DNA of 14,852 bases from Thermococci archaeon (GTDB lineage Archaea; Methanobacteriota_B; Thermococci; Thermococcales; Thermococcaceae): assembly GCA_003663525.1 (NCBI GenBank), contig QMUF01000022.1, forward strand, positions 1 to 14,852. Direction: 5' to 3'. Position 1 is the first letter of the stretch. Every line of letters begins with the position of its first letter. The notes below the pieces were generated by a model, which saw only the letters and a program-made list of their open reading frames with translations, was not told the origin of the DNA and did no database searches. Shown one piece after another: positions 7,156-14,852 of the stretch. The translations under genes and the position numbers were made by a program.

Positions 7156-8882
7156 GAAACATAGAGCCTGTAAAAATAGCCTCTCTTCTCAAGCAGTGCC
7201 TTGGAGGAGCCCTCCTCAATTATTTTTCCGTCCTCAACGACAACAACCTTGTCCACGAAGCGCGTTATCGAGAGACGATGGGCTATTATTATGCTGGTTC
7301 TGCCTTCCATCAGCTTAAGCATGGCATCCTGAACCAACCTTTCAGTTTTGGGATCAACGCTCGAAAGGGCCTCGTCGAGGATTACTATATCTGGATCCTT
7401 GAGGAGGGCCCTCGCGAGGGAAATCAGCTGTCTCTCGCCGACGGAGAGAAGCTTTCCCGCCTCACCGGCGGAAGTATTGTAACCCTTAGGCAAGCGCATT
7501 ATGAAGTCGTGGACACCGAGCTCTTTGCAAACCCTAATAACATCCTCCTCACTCGCCTCGGGGTTCGCCATGAGGATGTTCTCCATTATCGTGCCTGGGA
7601 AGAGGTAGGTCTCCTGCGGGACGTAGCCAATCCTTCTTCTAAGGCTCTTCCTACTTATTCTCCGGCCCTCTGTGCCATCATAGATGACTCTTCCCTCGGT
7701 GGGTTCGTAGAAGCGCATTATTAGGCTGGCTATGGTGGTTTTTCCGGCCCCTGTTCTCCCAACTATTGCTATCTTTGATGCCAGTGGGATTTGAAGGTTT
7801 ATTCCCTTAAGAACCGGTATGCCTCTCTCATACTCGAACCACACGTTATCGAATTTAATCTCGCCTCTAAGTTTCTCAACGTGGATTCCCTCGTAATCTT
7901 CAACACCCTCATCGTCAAAGATCTCATATATCCTCTCCAGAGCAGCCAAGGCGGATTGAAGGCTGTCGTAGAGGCCTATGACCTCATTGATTGGCCCACG
8001 AAAGCGCTGTGCATACTGGATAAAAGCTATCACAACGCCAATACTCATCGTCCCTTGGTATGCTAGATAACCGCCATAGGCTATGACGATTATCACCGAA
8101 ACAAGGCTCGTGATGTTCATGAGAGGCCAGAAGAGGCCCATGTAAACAGCAACACGGAGGTAGGCCTTTATCGTTTCCCTTGAGACCCTTGAGAATTCTC
8201 TCTCAACTTCTCCTTCCTTGCCGAAAGCTCTTATGGTCTCAACTCCTGCAACGCTCTCTTCCACCACGCTCGATATCTTTGCTATCTTCTGCCTCGTCTC
8301 CCTGTAGGCCCCCCTCATCTTCCCACCGAAGTAGTAGGCTACCAAAATCATCAGCGGGACGCTCGCGAGGGTAACAAGGGTGAGCTTAACATCCAAGAGA
8401 AACATTGCAATGATTATACCAATGAGGCTGAGAAGGCTTCCAAGGCTCCCGAAAAGGCCAGAAACTAGGACATCATTAACAATCCCAGTGTCGTTCACTA
8501 TTCTCGACACAAGGTCACCGGTAGACTTGTCCTTGAAGAAGTCAAGGCTCGAACGGAGGACTTTCTCGTGCAGCCTTGCTCTAAGGTCGCGGAGAACCTT
8601 CTGGCCAAATACCTCTATGTAGAAGGTCTGAAGGGTAGCGAAGAACCACTGGGCTGTGAGAGCACTAAGGTAAAGGAGGGCGATAAACCAGAAACGATCG
8701 TAATTACCGGCGAGAATGTACCTATCAATCGCCACACTTAGAATGTATGGTGGGGCAAGCGTCGCTAGGGCTGAACCAATTATGCTGACAACAACTATGA
8801 TAAGAGTCTTTCTGTGGGAAAGTGCTTCTCCAATAAACCTCTTGAGGAGAGAAAGTGATGATCTTTGGTTTTTACTGTCCAT
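7137..8882 (-). CDS. ABC exporter subunit with the intact catalytic glutamate (TM288-like half)
   Basis: This 581-residue half-transporter has a type IV ABC-exporter membrane domain of six helices (about 1-320) followed by a nucleotide-binding domain. Visible motifs are Walker A GRTGAGKTT (375-383), Q-loop Q423, Walker B ILDE with catalytic Glu504, and the switch histidine H535. The signature motif is degenerate: LSVGE (479-483) instead of LSGGQ. In heterodimeric exporters the intact Walker A/B of one subunit pairs with the intact signature of the other, which is exactly what its partner supplies. The frame extends to an ATG at 8933. The ATG at 8882 is preferred because it follows GAGGTGG and fits the family N-terminus, giving an 11-nt overlap with the upstream gene. 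It likely exports lipids, drugs or peptides; the substrate is unknown. Confidence 0.9.
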   Translation of the reverse strand: MDSKNQRSSLSLLKRFIGEALSHRKTLIIVVVSIIGSALATLAPPYILSVAIDRYILAGNYDRFWFIALLYLSALTAQWFFATLQTFYIEVFGQKVLRDLRARLHEKVLRSSLDFFKDKSTGDLVSRIVNDTGIVNDVLVSGLFGSLGSLLSLIGIIIAMFLLDVKLTLVTLASVPLMILVAYYFGGKMRGAYRETRQKIAKISSVVEESVAGVETIRAFGKEGEVEREFSRVSRETIKAYLRVAVYMGLFWPLMNITSLVSVIIVIAYGGYLAYQGTMSIGVVIAFIQYAQRFRGPINEVIGLYDSLQSALAALERIYEIFDDEGVEDYEGIHVEKLRGEIKFDNVWFEYERGIPVLKGINLQIPLASKIAIVGRTGAGKTTIASLIMRFYEPTEGRVIYDGTEGRRISRKSLRRRIGYVPQETYLFPGTIMENILMANPEASEEDVIRVCKELGVHDFIMRLPKGYNTSAGEAGKLLSVGERQLISLARALLKDPDIVILDEALSSVDPKTERLVQDAMLKLMEGRTSIIIAHRLSITRFVDKVVVVEDGKIIEEGSSKALLEKRGYFYRLYVSQMGET

Positions 8883-10611
8883 TCCAACCACCTCTGCCGA
8901 GCATCTCGATGAAGAGTCCTCCCTTTTTCGCAAGCTCTTCTGGACTTCCGTCTTCCACTACCCTTCCATCCACCATCACGATTACCCTATCAGCCAGTTT
9001 AACCATTGAGAGCCTTTGGGAGACTATCAAAGCGGTCTTGCCCTCGAGGATATCCTTGAGGTCTCCAACAAGCTTTTCTTCCGTCTCAGCATCGAGGTTC
9101 GAAACTGGATCATCGAGGAGAAGTATTTTAGGCTCAAGGAGGAGTGCCCTCGCCAAAGCAATCCTCTGCCTCTGTCCACCGGAGAGTGTTACACCCTTCT
9201 CACCTACAACTGTCTCATATCCTTCCGGAAGAGAAGCTATGAAGTCGTGGATTTTTGCTATCTTAGCCGCCCTAATGATTTCTTCCATGCTTGCGTCGGG
9301 CTTTGCAAGGGCTATGTTCTCCCTTAAGCTCCTGTTGAAGATGAATGGCTCTTGTGGGACGTAGGCGACTGTTTTTCGGAGGTTTGAGGTCTTTATTTTC
9401 CCCACGTCAACACCGTCAATCAGAACCTGTCCCCTGTCGGGCTCATAAAAGCGCGCTATCAATTTCAAAAGGGTGCTCTTTCCAGAACCCGGTGGACCCG
9501 TTATGAGGATCCTCTCACCAGGCTTTATTTTGAGGTTTAAGCCCTTGAGCACGGTCTTTCCGGTGTGGTAGGTGAGGTGAACATCGCGGAACTCGATTTC
9601 ACCCTTCGAGTTCTTCAGCTCCACTGCATCTGGAGGGTCAACCTCAGCCGGAGCCGAGTCTATAATCTCGAAGAGCCTTGAGGCAGCGGCCAGACTCCTC
9701 TGGATGTCCCCGATTGTGAAACCCAAAGCCCTTAACGGCCACGTCATCGTGAGCATATATGTGAGAAAAGCCGTCAGCTCGCCCACCGTTAGAGTGTTAG
9801 CCATTATCGCCCTCCCGCCGTAGTAGAGCATGACGCTCATGGCCGTTCCCATTATGAGGAAGGGCGCATTGCCGTAGAGAGCTGTAATTTTCGTCGCCTC
9901 GACGTTAAGGGAGTAGAGCTCCTCGTTCTCCTTCGAGAACTTTCCCTGGATGTTTTCCTCCACAGAGAGAGCCTTTATCGTCTTGACCCCCGCTATACTG
10001 CCCGTTGAGACAGAAGCTATAACGCCCGTCTGGTGCCTCACCTTATCGTAGATGGGCCTTACTGTCCTTGCGTAGGTGGTATTAAGAGCCACGACAGCGG
10101 CTATCGTGATGAGGGCAACACCGGTAAGTGCCGTGTTCATCCTGGCCATGTAGTAGAGCGAGACGATGATAAGGAAGATGGAATACACAAACATCCTCAC
10201 ACGGAAGGAAAGAAAGCGCGTTATTCTTTCAGTATCGTTTGTTATACGGCTTATGAGCTGGCCCGAGTAGGTTTTATCAAAAAACTCCATCCGATGCCTC
10301 TGGATCGCCCTAAAGGCATCCATGCGGAGGTGGTAGACCGTATGCTGTGCCGCTTTGACGAGGAGATACCTCCCGCTGAAGCTGAAGGCCCCATTTAGCA
10401 CAGCCACCAGAAGGATGATGAGAGCGTAGCGAACGGCCACGCGATACTCTCCGGTTGTTATGCCTCCGTCTATTGCCTCTCTTATGAGAATGGGAATTAT
10501 TCCATTTGTGTAGGACATGAGGAGAACTATGGCTAAGCCAGTGATGAAATAAAGCTCATGATCCCTAAGATAGCTTAGGAGCCTTTTGAGTTGCTTTAGT
10601 GAGTTACCCAT
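8872..10611 (-). CDS. ABC exporter subunit with degenerate catalytic site (TM287-like half)
   Basis: This 579-residue half-transporter has six membrane helices in residues about 1-310 and an NBD after that. Motifs are Walker A GPPGSGKST (372-380), Q-loop Q420, a canonical signature LSGGQ (476-480), and Walker B ILLLD followed by Asp501 where the catalytic Glu is expected. The switch residue is Gln532 (SQRLS) instead of His. Asp and Gln at these two places are the hallmark of the non-hydrolysing site of heterodimeric exporters such as TM287/TM288. It is the first gene of a two-gene operon; the partner gene starts 11 nt before its stop. The ATG at 10611 has no ribosome-binding site but lies about 30 nt from a TATA box, so the message may be leaderless. 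This region looks more G/C-rich than the flanking genes. Confidence 0.9.
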   Translation of the reverse strand: MGNSLKQLKRLLSYLRDHELYFITGLAIVLLMSYTNGIIPILIREAIDGGITTGEYRVAVRYALIILLVAVLNGAFSFSGRYLLVKAAQHTVYHLRMDAFRAIQRHRMEFFDKTYSGQLISRITNDTERITRFLSFRVRMFVYSIFLIIVSLYYMARMNTALTGVALITIAAVVALNTTYARTVRPIYDKVRHQTGVIASVSTGSIAGVKTIKALSVEENIQGKFSKENEELYSLNVEATKITALYGNAPFLIMGTAMSVMLYYGGRAIMANTLTVGELTAFLTYMLTMTWPLRALGFTIGDIQRSLAAASRLFEIIDSAPAEVDPPDAVELKNSKGEIEFRDVHLTYHTGKTVLKGLNLKIKPGERILITGPPGSGKSTLLKLIARFYEPDRGQVLIDGVDVGKIKTSNLRKTVAYVPQEPFIFNRSLRENIALAKPDASMEEIIRAAKIAKIHDFIASLPEGYETVVGEKGVTLSGGQRQRIALARALLLEPKILLLDDPVSNLDAETEEKLVGDLKDILEGKTALIVSQRLSMVKLADRVIVMVDGRVVEDGSPEELAKKGGLFIEMLGRGGWNGQ

Positions 10612-10633
10612 GGCAGAGAAATCTATGCTCGCT

Positions 10634-10647
10634 ACTATAAATATTTA
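10634..10647 (-). promoter_or_regulatory. Putative promoter of the ABC exporter operon
   Basis: Read on the minus strand, AAATATTTATAGTA is a good TATA box, preceded by the BRE-like ACCGGT. It ends about 23-25 nt before the ATG at 10611, so transcription would begin at or very near the start codon. This agrees with the missing Shine-Dalgarno site. Confidence 0.55.
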
Positions 10648-10686
10648 CCGGTTAAGATGTTTATCTGATGAAAACCTTCAACATAG

Positions 10687-10878
10687 CTAAAGCTTAAGCA
10701 TCAAAGCCGGTGTCGTTGGGAACCACGTGATAATAACCAGAAGAAGCTCAGCGAGGTTTTTCTTATAGTATCTGTGTTGAAGGAGGTAAGTTGAGCTAGC
10801 TAATGGTGAGAGAAAATAAAAAATATATGAAGAGAGGGCAAGCCACCATTGGAGGCCACCTTCTTCACAAATTCTCAC
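10687..10878 (-). CDS. Possible small membrane protein downstream of nadM (doubtful)
   Basis: A 63-residue ORF begins with GTG immediately after the nadM stop codon, with GGAG 6 nt upstream inside the end of nadM. It has two hydrophobic segments (about 10-33 and 43-63) separated by a basic loop (HRYYKK). The order 'SPLA, basic loop, LAELLLVIITWFP' is reminiscent of the small proteolipids of the Pmp3/YqaE family. The similarity is loose and the conserved family PG is PT here. If it is not a gene, 10612-10878 is a 267-nt spacer holding the ABC promoter and little else. Downstream position in a tight operon and a ribosome-binding site argue for it; short length and odd sequence argue against. 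Confidence 0.3.
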   Translation of the reverse strand: MRICEEGGLQWWLALSSYIFYFLSPLASSTYLLQHRYYKKNLAELLLVIITWFPTTPALMLKL

Positions 10879-11439
10879 TTAAAACTCCGGAATCCTCAAT
10901 GGTGCTTGAAGTTCCTTCTCATTTTTCTCTAAATCCGTTGCTAGCATCTTTATTCTTTCTACTCCCTTAATCTCCTTTATATACTCCACTACACTCTTCG
11001 GCACTAATTCTTCCCAAGGTTCATCTTCTATCATTCTCCTTCTTATCTCCGTGGCGGAAAGAATGTCCTTTCTAAACATAGGCTGTACTATGACCTTGTA
11101 GCCTCTCTCTCTGAAGAGCTGTGCGACAAGCGAATTACCTGTGAAAACGATGTCGAACCTCGGCACTATTGCCTCAACATAAGGGGCCCAGATTGAGTTG
11201 AAGTTTATGTCTGGCAGAGCAACGAGAAAGTATTTCCCCCTTGGAATTCCCTTTTCGTCTAAAGCTCTTATGAGCATCTCCATTCTTTCACTCGTTGTGA
11301 ATGGGTTTTTCAATGTATGGCTCACCTGAGCGCTTCCAATTCCGATTATAACCTCTTTTACTTCTTCAAAAACATATTCAAGGGCTTTTAAATGTCCGTT
11401 ATGTACTGGCTGAAATCTACCAACGAAAAGACCTCTCAT
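10879..11439 (-). CDS. nadM: Nicotinamide-nucleotide adenylyltransferase, archaeal type
   Basis: This 186-residue cytoplasmic enzyme joins NMN (or nicotinate mononucleotide) and ATP to give NAD(+) or its deamido form plus pyrophosphate, a late step of NAD biosynthesis. The nucleotidyltransferase alpha/beta-phosphodiesterase fold is clear. GRFQPVHNGH (7-16) carries the HxGH motif (H13, H16) for the ATP phosphates. LSATEIRRRM (127-136) is the second ATP-binding motif of the ISSTxxR type. The length matches archaeal NadM. The ATG at 11439 lies 3 nt after the stop of the SAM hydrolase gene, with GGAGGGG as ribosome-binding site. The two genes are therefore co-transcribed, and both handle adenosine-containing cofactors. 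Confidence 0.95.
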   Translation of the reverse strand: MRGLFVGRFQPVHNGHLKALEYVFEEVKEVIIGIGSAQVSHTLKNPFTTSERMEMLIRALDEKGIPRGKYFLVALPDINFNSIWAPYVEAIVPRFDIVFTGNSLVAQLFRERGYKVIVQPMFRKDILSATEIRRRMIEDEPWEELVPKSVVEYIKEIKGVERIKMLATDLEKNEKELQAPLRIPEF

Positions 11440-11442
11440 TCT

Positions 11443-12262
<820 letters not shown>

Positions 12263-12274
12263 TTGGGGAGAAAC

Positions 12275-13885
12275 ATGAGATATTTGAAGCTCATCTCAAT
12301 TGCACTTATTTTCTTGATATTTGCTTCTGGGTGTTTAGTTAAAGAACCAGCTAAAGTGGATATAACCGTAGATAAAAGCGTTGTTAAGGAGGAAAATGTT
12401 TTCCATATCATTGTCAGAATAAACAACACTGGAAAAGTTGCAATAACTGGAATAAACCTCTATTTAAACGATCCAAGATTTAAAATTTCTCAAAAGCCTA
12501 AATTTGACGCCCCCTTAGGAGTAGGGGAAGCTAGAGAGTTCATATGGATAATAAAGGCCCCTAAAGACACAGGTAGATACTTCCTCAAGGCTTCTGTTGA
12601 AGTGACTGATGAATTACAAAGAACCTGGGGTGGCTTTTATAAAGAGTTTATTATCAACGTGATTGAAAAAGAAAATGAAATTCCCCCTCTAGGAATCCTG
12701 AATGCAATAATAACCTCCCCCACAGAGGTCACAGGTGGAAATGACTTCCAACTCCAAATAACTCTACAAAATGTTGGAAATGGACCCGTAAAAATTAAAG
12801 GTATCTCTATCTACCCCTTAGAGGCCATGGAAGTGACAAAAACCCCCTCTCTTCCAAATGATATTTCCCCAGGAGAGATAATTAAGTTGAATTACACAAT
12901 TAAAACACCTTACATGCCAAAGACTGGTTACTTAACCATTTCAATAGTTTACATGGAAGGAGACATAGAAAAGAGAGAGCTCAAAAATAAATTTGTAAAA
13001 GTAATTTGGATGCCTTGGGATTATGGGGAAGAAATACTTAAAACAGCGTATGGGGAGGAGTACTACTGGATCCACCTCCAATACCTTGTAGACGAATACT
13101 GGAAAGAGAAATTCAATTCTTCTCCTATTGTAGATAGAGATGTTCTGAGAAATACTTTTTTAAAAGCTATCTATGGAGCCCAATCAGAAAAAGAAGCAGC
13201 CCAAAAAGTCTATAACTTTATCACCAGCAAGTATTCACTAGGGAATAAAACAACTTCATTGAACCCCACAGAAATAATGTCCAAAAAGGAAATAAGTTAT
13301 GAAGAAGCTACACTCCTATTTACTGGAGCTTTACGATCACTCAACATCCCCTCTAGGGTTATTTCGTTGTATAATGGTACAGATTGCACACAAAATGCTA
13401 TTTCCGAATTTTATTCTGCCGGACTATGGTACGTTGTCGATTTCAAGAGGGGATTCTTCGGGAGTAGAAAAGAGTATTTATCAACTCCCTATTTCCCCAA
13501 GACCTATCAAATGCTAACCCAAGGAGTATACAATCTGGTGGCCCACTCTCCCGAAGAGCTCAAAGGGCATGAGCATTTAGATGTAACCCCAGAGTATTTA
13601 GTTAACATTGAAAAAGATCTCACTGAAGGTGTGATGGACAAGCTTTCCCCTGTATTGAAGCCGAGGCTTTCAATGGTGCTTGTGGATATGGGGAAGAACG
13701 AACGAATATTTACTCTTTTCCTTTTCGCCTCTGCACCTGGGGATGAACTAAACTTAATTTTTGAGAAAACTACACCAAAAAACCTTGCAAAGAATATAGA
13801 CGCACTATACAGCTTTTATAAAGACAAACCATGGCCAGAAGATTTTAGAGAATACTGGAATATTCTAAAGGAGGTATATGAATGA
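12275..13885 (+). CDS. Lipoprotein with CARDB-like repeats and an inactive transglutaminase-like domain
   Basis: The protein is 536 residues. A lipoprotein signal is present: the hydrophobic stretch [10 protein letters not shown], then the lipobox ASGC with Cys20. Two beta-sandwich domains of the CARDB/Ig-like kind follow (about 24-132 and 140-245), each with the VRINNTGKV or LQNVGNGPV signature. Residues about 300-400 match the transglutaminase core, including the segment [17 protein letters not shown]. The catalytic Cys is Ser341 ([10 protein letters not shown] where GxCxxxAxL is expected) and the His is Asn374 (NAISEF); only Asp389 (WYVVDF) remains. Transglutaminase or peptidase activity is therefore unlikely, and a binding or scaffold role at the membrane exterior is inferred. 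The frame is open from a TTG at 12263, but the ATG at 12275 follows GGGGAG and gives a proper signal peptide. It overlaps trm56 by 4 nt. Confidence 0.85.
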   Translation: MRYLKLISIALIFLIFASGCLVKEPAKVDITVDKSVVKEENVFHIIVRINNTGKVAITGINLYLNDPRFKISQKPKFDAPLGVGEAREFIWIIKAPKDTGRYFLKASVEVTDELQRTWGGFYKEFIINVIEKENEIPPLGILNAIITSPTEVTGGNDFQLQITLQNVGNGPVKIKGISIYPLEAMEVTKTPSLPNDISPGEIIKLNYTIKTPYMPKTGYLTISIVYMEGDIEKRELKNKFVKVIWMPWDYGEEILKTAYGEEYYWIHLQYLVDEYWKEKFNSSPIVDRDVLRNTFLKAIYGAQSEKEAAQKVYNFITSKYSLGNKTTSLNPTEIMSKKEISYEEATLLFTGALRSLNIPSRVISLYNGTDCTQNAISEFYSAGLWYVVDFKRGFFGSRKEYLSTPYFPKTYQMLTQGVYNLVAHSPEELKGHEHLDVTPEYLVNIEKDLTEGVMDKLSPVLKPRLSMVLVDMGKNERIFTLFLFASAPGDELNLIFEKTTPKNLAKNIDALYSFYKDKPWPEDFREYWNILKEVYE

Positions 13886-14424
13886 TAGTAGTGCTCAGAC
13901 TTGGACATAGACCGGAGAGGGATAAAAGGATAACAACCCACGTAGCTTTAACTGCAAGGGCCTTTGGAGCTGATAAGATCATAATAGCAGCAGAAAAAGA
14001 TGAACATGTATATGATAGTGTTGTGGATGTTGTAACACGATGGGGAGGGCCATTTGAGGTCGAATTCAATCCTCACTGGAGGCAGGTTTTGAGGGAATGG
14101 AAAGGGAAGATAGTGCACCTCACAATGTACGGGATTCATATTGATAAAGCTCTTCCAGAAATAAAGGAGGCTCTAAAAAGTGAAGATATATTAATCGTTG
14201 TTGGAGCAGAGAAAGTGCCAAGAGAAGTCTATGAAATAGCCCATTACAATGTTGGTGTCGGGAATCAACCACACAGCGAAGTTGCAGCGTTAGCAGTCTT
14301 TTTAGATAGGGTTCTAGATGGGGAAGGTCTAAGAAAAGACTTCAAGAATGCAAAGGTTAAAATTATTCCCCAAGAGAAAGGGAAGAAAGTAATATCTCTG
14401 GAGGATAATCAAAATGCTGAATAA
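13882..14424 (+). CDS. trm56: tRNA (cytidine-56-2'-O)-methyltransferase
   Basis: This 180-residue SPOUT-class enzyme is predicted to methylate the ribose 2'-OH of C56 in the T-loop of tRNAs using S-adenosylmethionine, an archaea-specific modification thought to stabilise tRNA in thermophiles. Family traits are the N-terminal [18 protein letters not shown], the segment [11 protein letters not shown] (103-113), and the trefoil-knot SAM-binding part [20 protein letters not shown] (123-142). The length is normal for Trm56. The start codon overlaps the stop of the lipoprotein gene (ATGA) and has a GGAGG site just upstream, inside that gene. Its stop overlaps the next gene by 11 nt, so translation of the three genes is probably coupled. 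Confidence 0.95.
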   Translation: MIVVLRLGHRPERDKRITTHVALTARAFGADKIIIAAEKDEHVYDSVVDVVTRWGGPFEVEFNPHWRQVLREWKGKIVHLTMYGIHIDKALPEIKEALKSEDILIVVGAEKVPREVYEIAHYNVGVGNQPHSEVAALAVFLDRVLDGEGLRKDFKNAKVKIIPQEKGKKVISLEDNQNAE

Positions 14425-14852
14425 ATATCGTTTAGATGTTAAAGGTTACCTAGAAATCATCGTTAAACCTCTAGCCAAAATGGGCCTTACTCCAAATCAA
14501 CTCACACTCATTGGCTTGCTGATATCTCTAACTGGTGCATATTTTTTTGCTCATGGTTCTCAACAAATAGCAGCTTTAGTGCTTCTTTTTGGATCACTTG
14601 TAGATGCTCTTGATGGGACTTTAGCAAGACTTACGGGGAAAAGTTCACGATTTGGGGCTTTTTTAGATTCTACATTTGATAGAATAAGTGATGGTGCAGT
14701 TTTGTTTGGAATTGCATACGGTAGATTAGTAAAATGGGAAATCGCCGCAATAGCATTGATAGGCTCTTACCTTGTAAGTTATGAAAGATGTAGAGCAGAA
14801 CTGGCTGGAAGTGGTACATTAGCAGTTGGCATAGCTGAAAGAGCAGAAAGGC
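14414..14852 (+). CDS. CDP-alcohol phosphatidyltransferase, probably archaetidylinositol phosphate synthase (partial, cut at window end)
   Basis: The first 146 codons are present and the frame is open to the window edge. The full CDP-alcohol phosphatidyltransferase motif D-x2-D-G-x2-A-R-x8-G-x3-D-x3-D is intact, with D64, D67, G68, A71, R72, G81, D85 and D89; these Asp residues bind the metal ions and the CDP moiety. Hydrophobic helices flank it. Within the family, the opening ([14 protein letters not shown]) and the end of the visible part (VGIAERAER) resemble archaeal synthases. Those join CDP-archaeol and inositol 1-phosphate to form archaetidylinositol phosphate, a membrane lipid precursor. 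The exact polar head group is inferred. The ATG at 14414 follows GGAGGAT at 7 nt and overlaps the end of trm56 by 11 nt. Confidence 0.85.
   Translation, partial: MLNKYRLDVKGYLEIIVKPLAKMGLTPNQLTLIGLLISLTGAYFFAHGSQQIAALVLLFGSLVDALDGTLARLTGKSSRFGAFLDSTFDRISDGAVLFGIAYGRLVKWEIAAIALIGSYLVSYERCRAELAGSGTLAVGIAERAER

Noticed and set aside
7278..7724. Long plus-strand open frame opposite the ABC NBD
   Set aside because: It is a shadow of the G/C-rich ABC gene; the protein has no sensible pattern and the minus-strand frame has all NBD motifs. The same holds for 8855-9364, 9016-9327 and 10033-10398.
8883..8933. ATG at 8933 as start of the second ABC subunit
   Set aside because: The extra 17 residues are unlike the family and would lie deep in the upstream gene; the ATG at 8882 follows GAGGTGG.
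10664..10672. Box C-like TCTGATGAA, a possible C/D guide RNA
   Set aside because: No D box (CTGA) or C'/D' pair is visible at the right distance on this strand.

Overview
The window looks like chromosomal DNA of a hyperthermophilic archaeon of the order Thermococcales (Thermococcus/Pyrococcus group). The support is a compact layout, ribosome-binding sites of the GGTGAT/GGAGG type, A/T-rich archaeal TATA boxes 25-35 nt ahead of starts, and archaeal genes: NMN adenylyltransferase of the NadM type, tRNA C56 2'-O-methyltransferase (Trm56), a DUF62-type SAM hydrolase, and an archaetidylinositol-phosphate-synthase-like CDP-alcohol phosphatidyltransferase. The order assignment is an inference from family resemblance, because no database search was possible.

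Left part (1-4300, accessory-looking, A/T-rich). Two unrecognised genes form a co-directional pair. One (75-803) encodes an exported protein. The other (825-2042) encodes a membrane-anchored all-helical protein with internal repeats. They converge on a decayed minimal nucleotidyltransferase gene on the minus strand (about 2020-2527), which carries two frameshifts and a nonsense codon. A small secreted protein with four cysteines (2755-3369) and a GNAT acetyltransferase (3481-4299) follow.

Middle part (4300-10611, transport cluster). Two different MFS transporters (4465-5652 and 5971-7155) flank a small minus-strand ORF (5674-5901). That ORF and the second MFS gene appear to share one palindromic TATA box. 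The second MFS gene converges on, and overlaps by 19 nt, a minus-strand two-gene operon (7137-10611) encoding a heterodimeric ABC exporter. Its NBD motifs are asymmetric: one subunit has Asp and Gln in place of the catalytic Glu and switch His, and the other has a degenerate signature motif. This matches the one-active-site layout known from TM287/TM288-type exporters.

Right part (10687-14852, housekeeping and lipid genes). On the minus strand are a SAM hydrolase gene, nadM and possibly a 63-residue membrane ORF, all tightly packed. Divergent from them on the plus strand are a lipoprotein with a transglutaminase-like fold that has lost its catalytic Cys and His, then trm56 and a CDP-alcohol phosphatidyltransferase cut by the window end. 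These three overlap by 4 and 11 nt and look like one operon.

No tRNA or rRNA gene, CRISPR array or complete insertion sequence was seen. The most interesting items are the apparent transglutaminase pseudoenzyme lipoprotein, the asymmetric ABC exporter, the repeat-containing membrane protein with its exported partner, and the symmetric divergent promoter.
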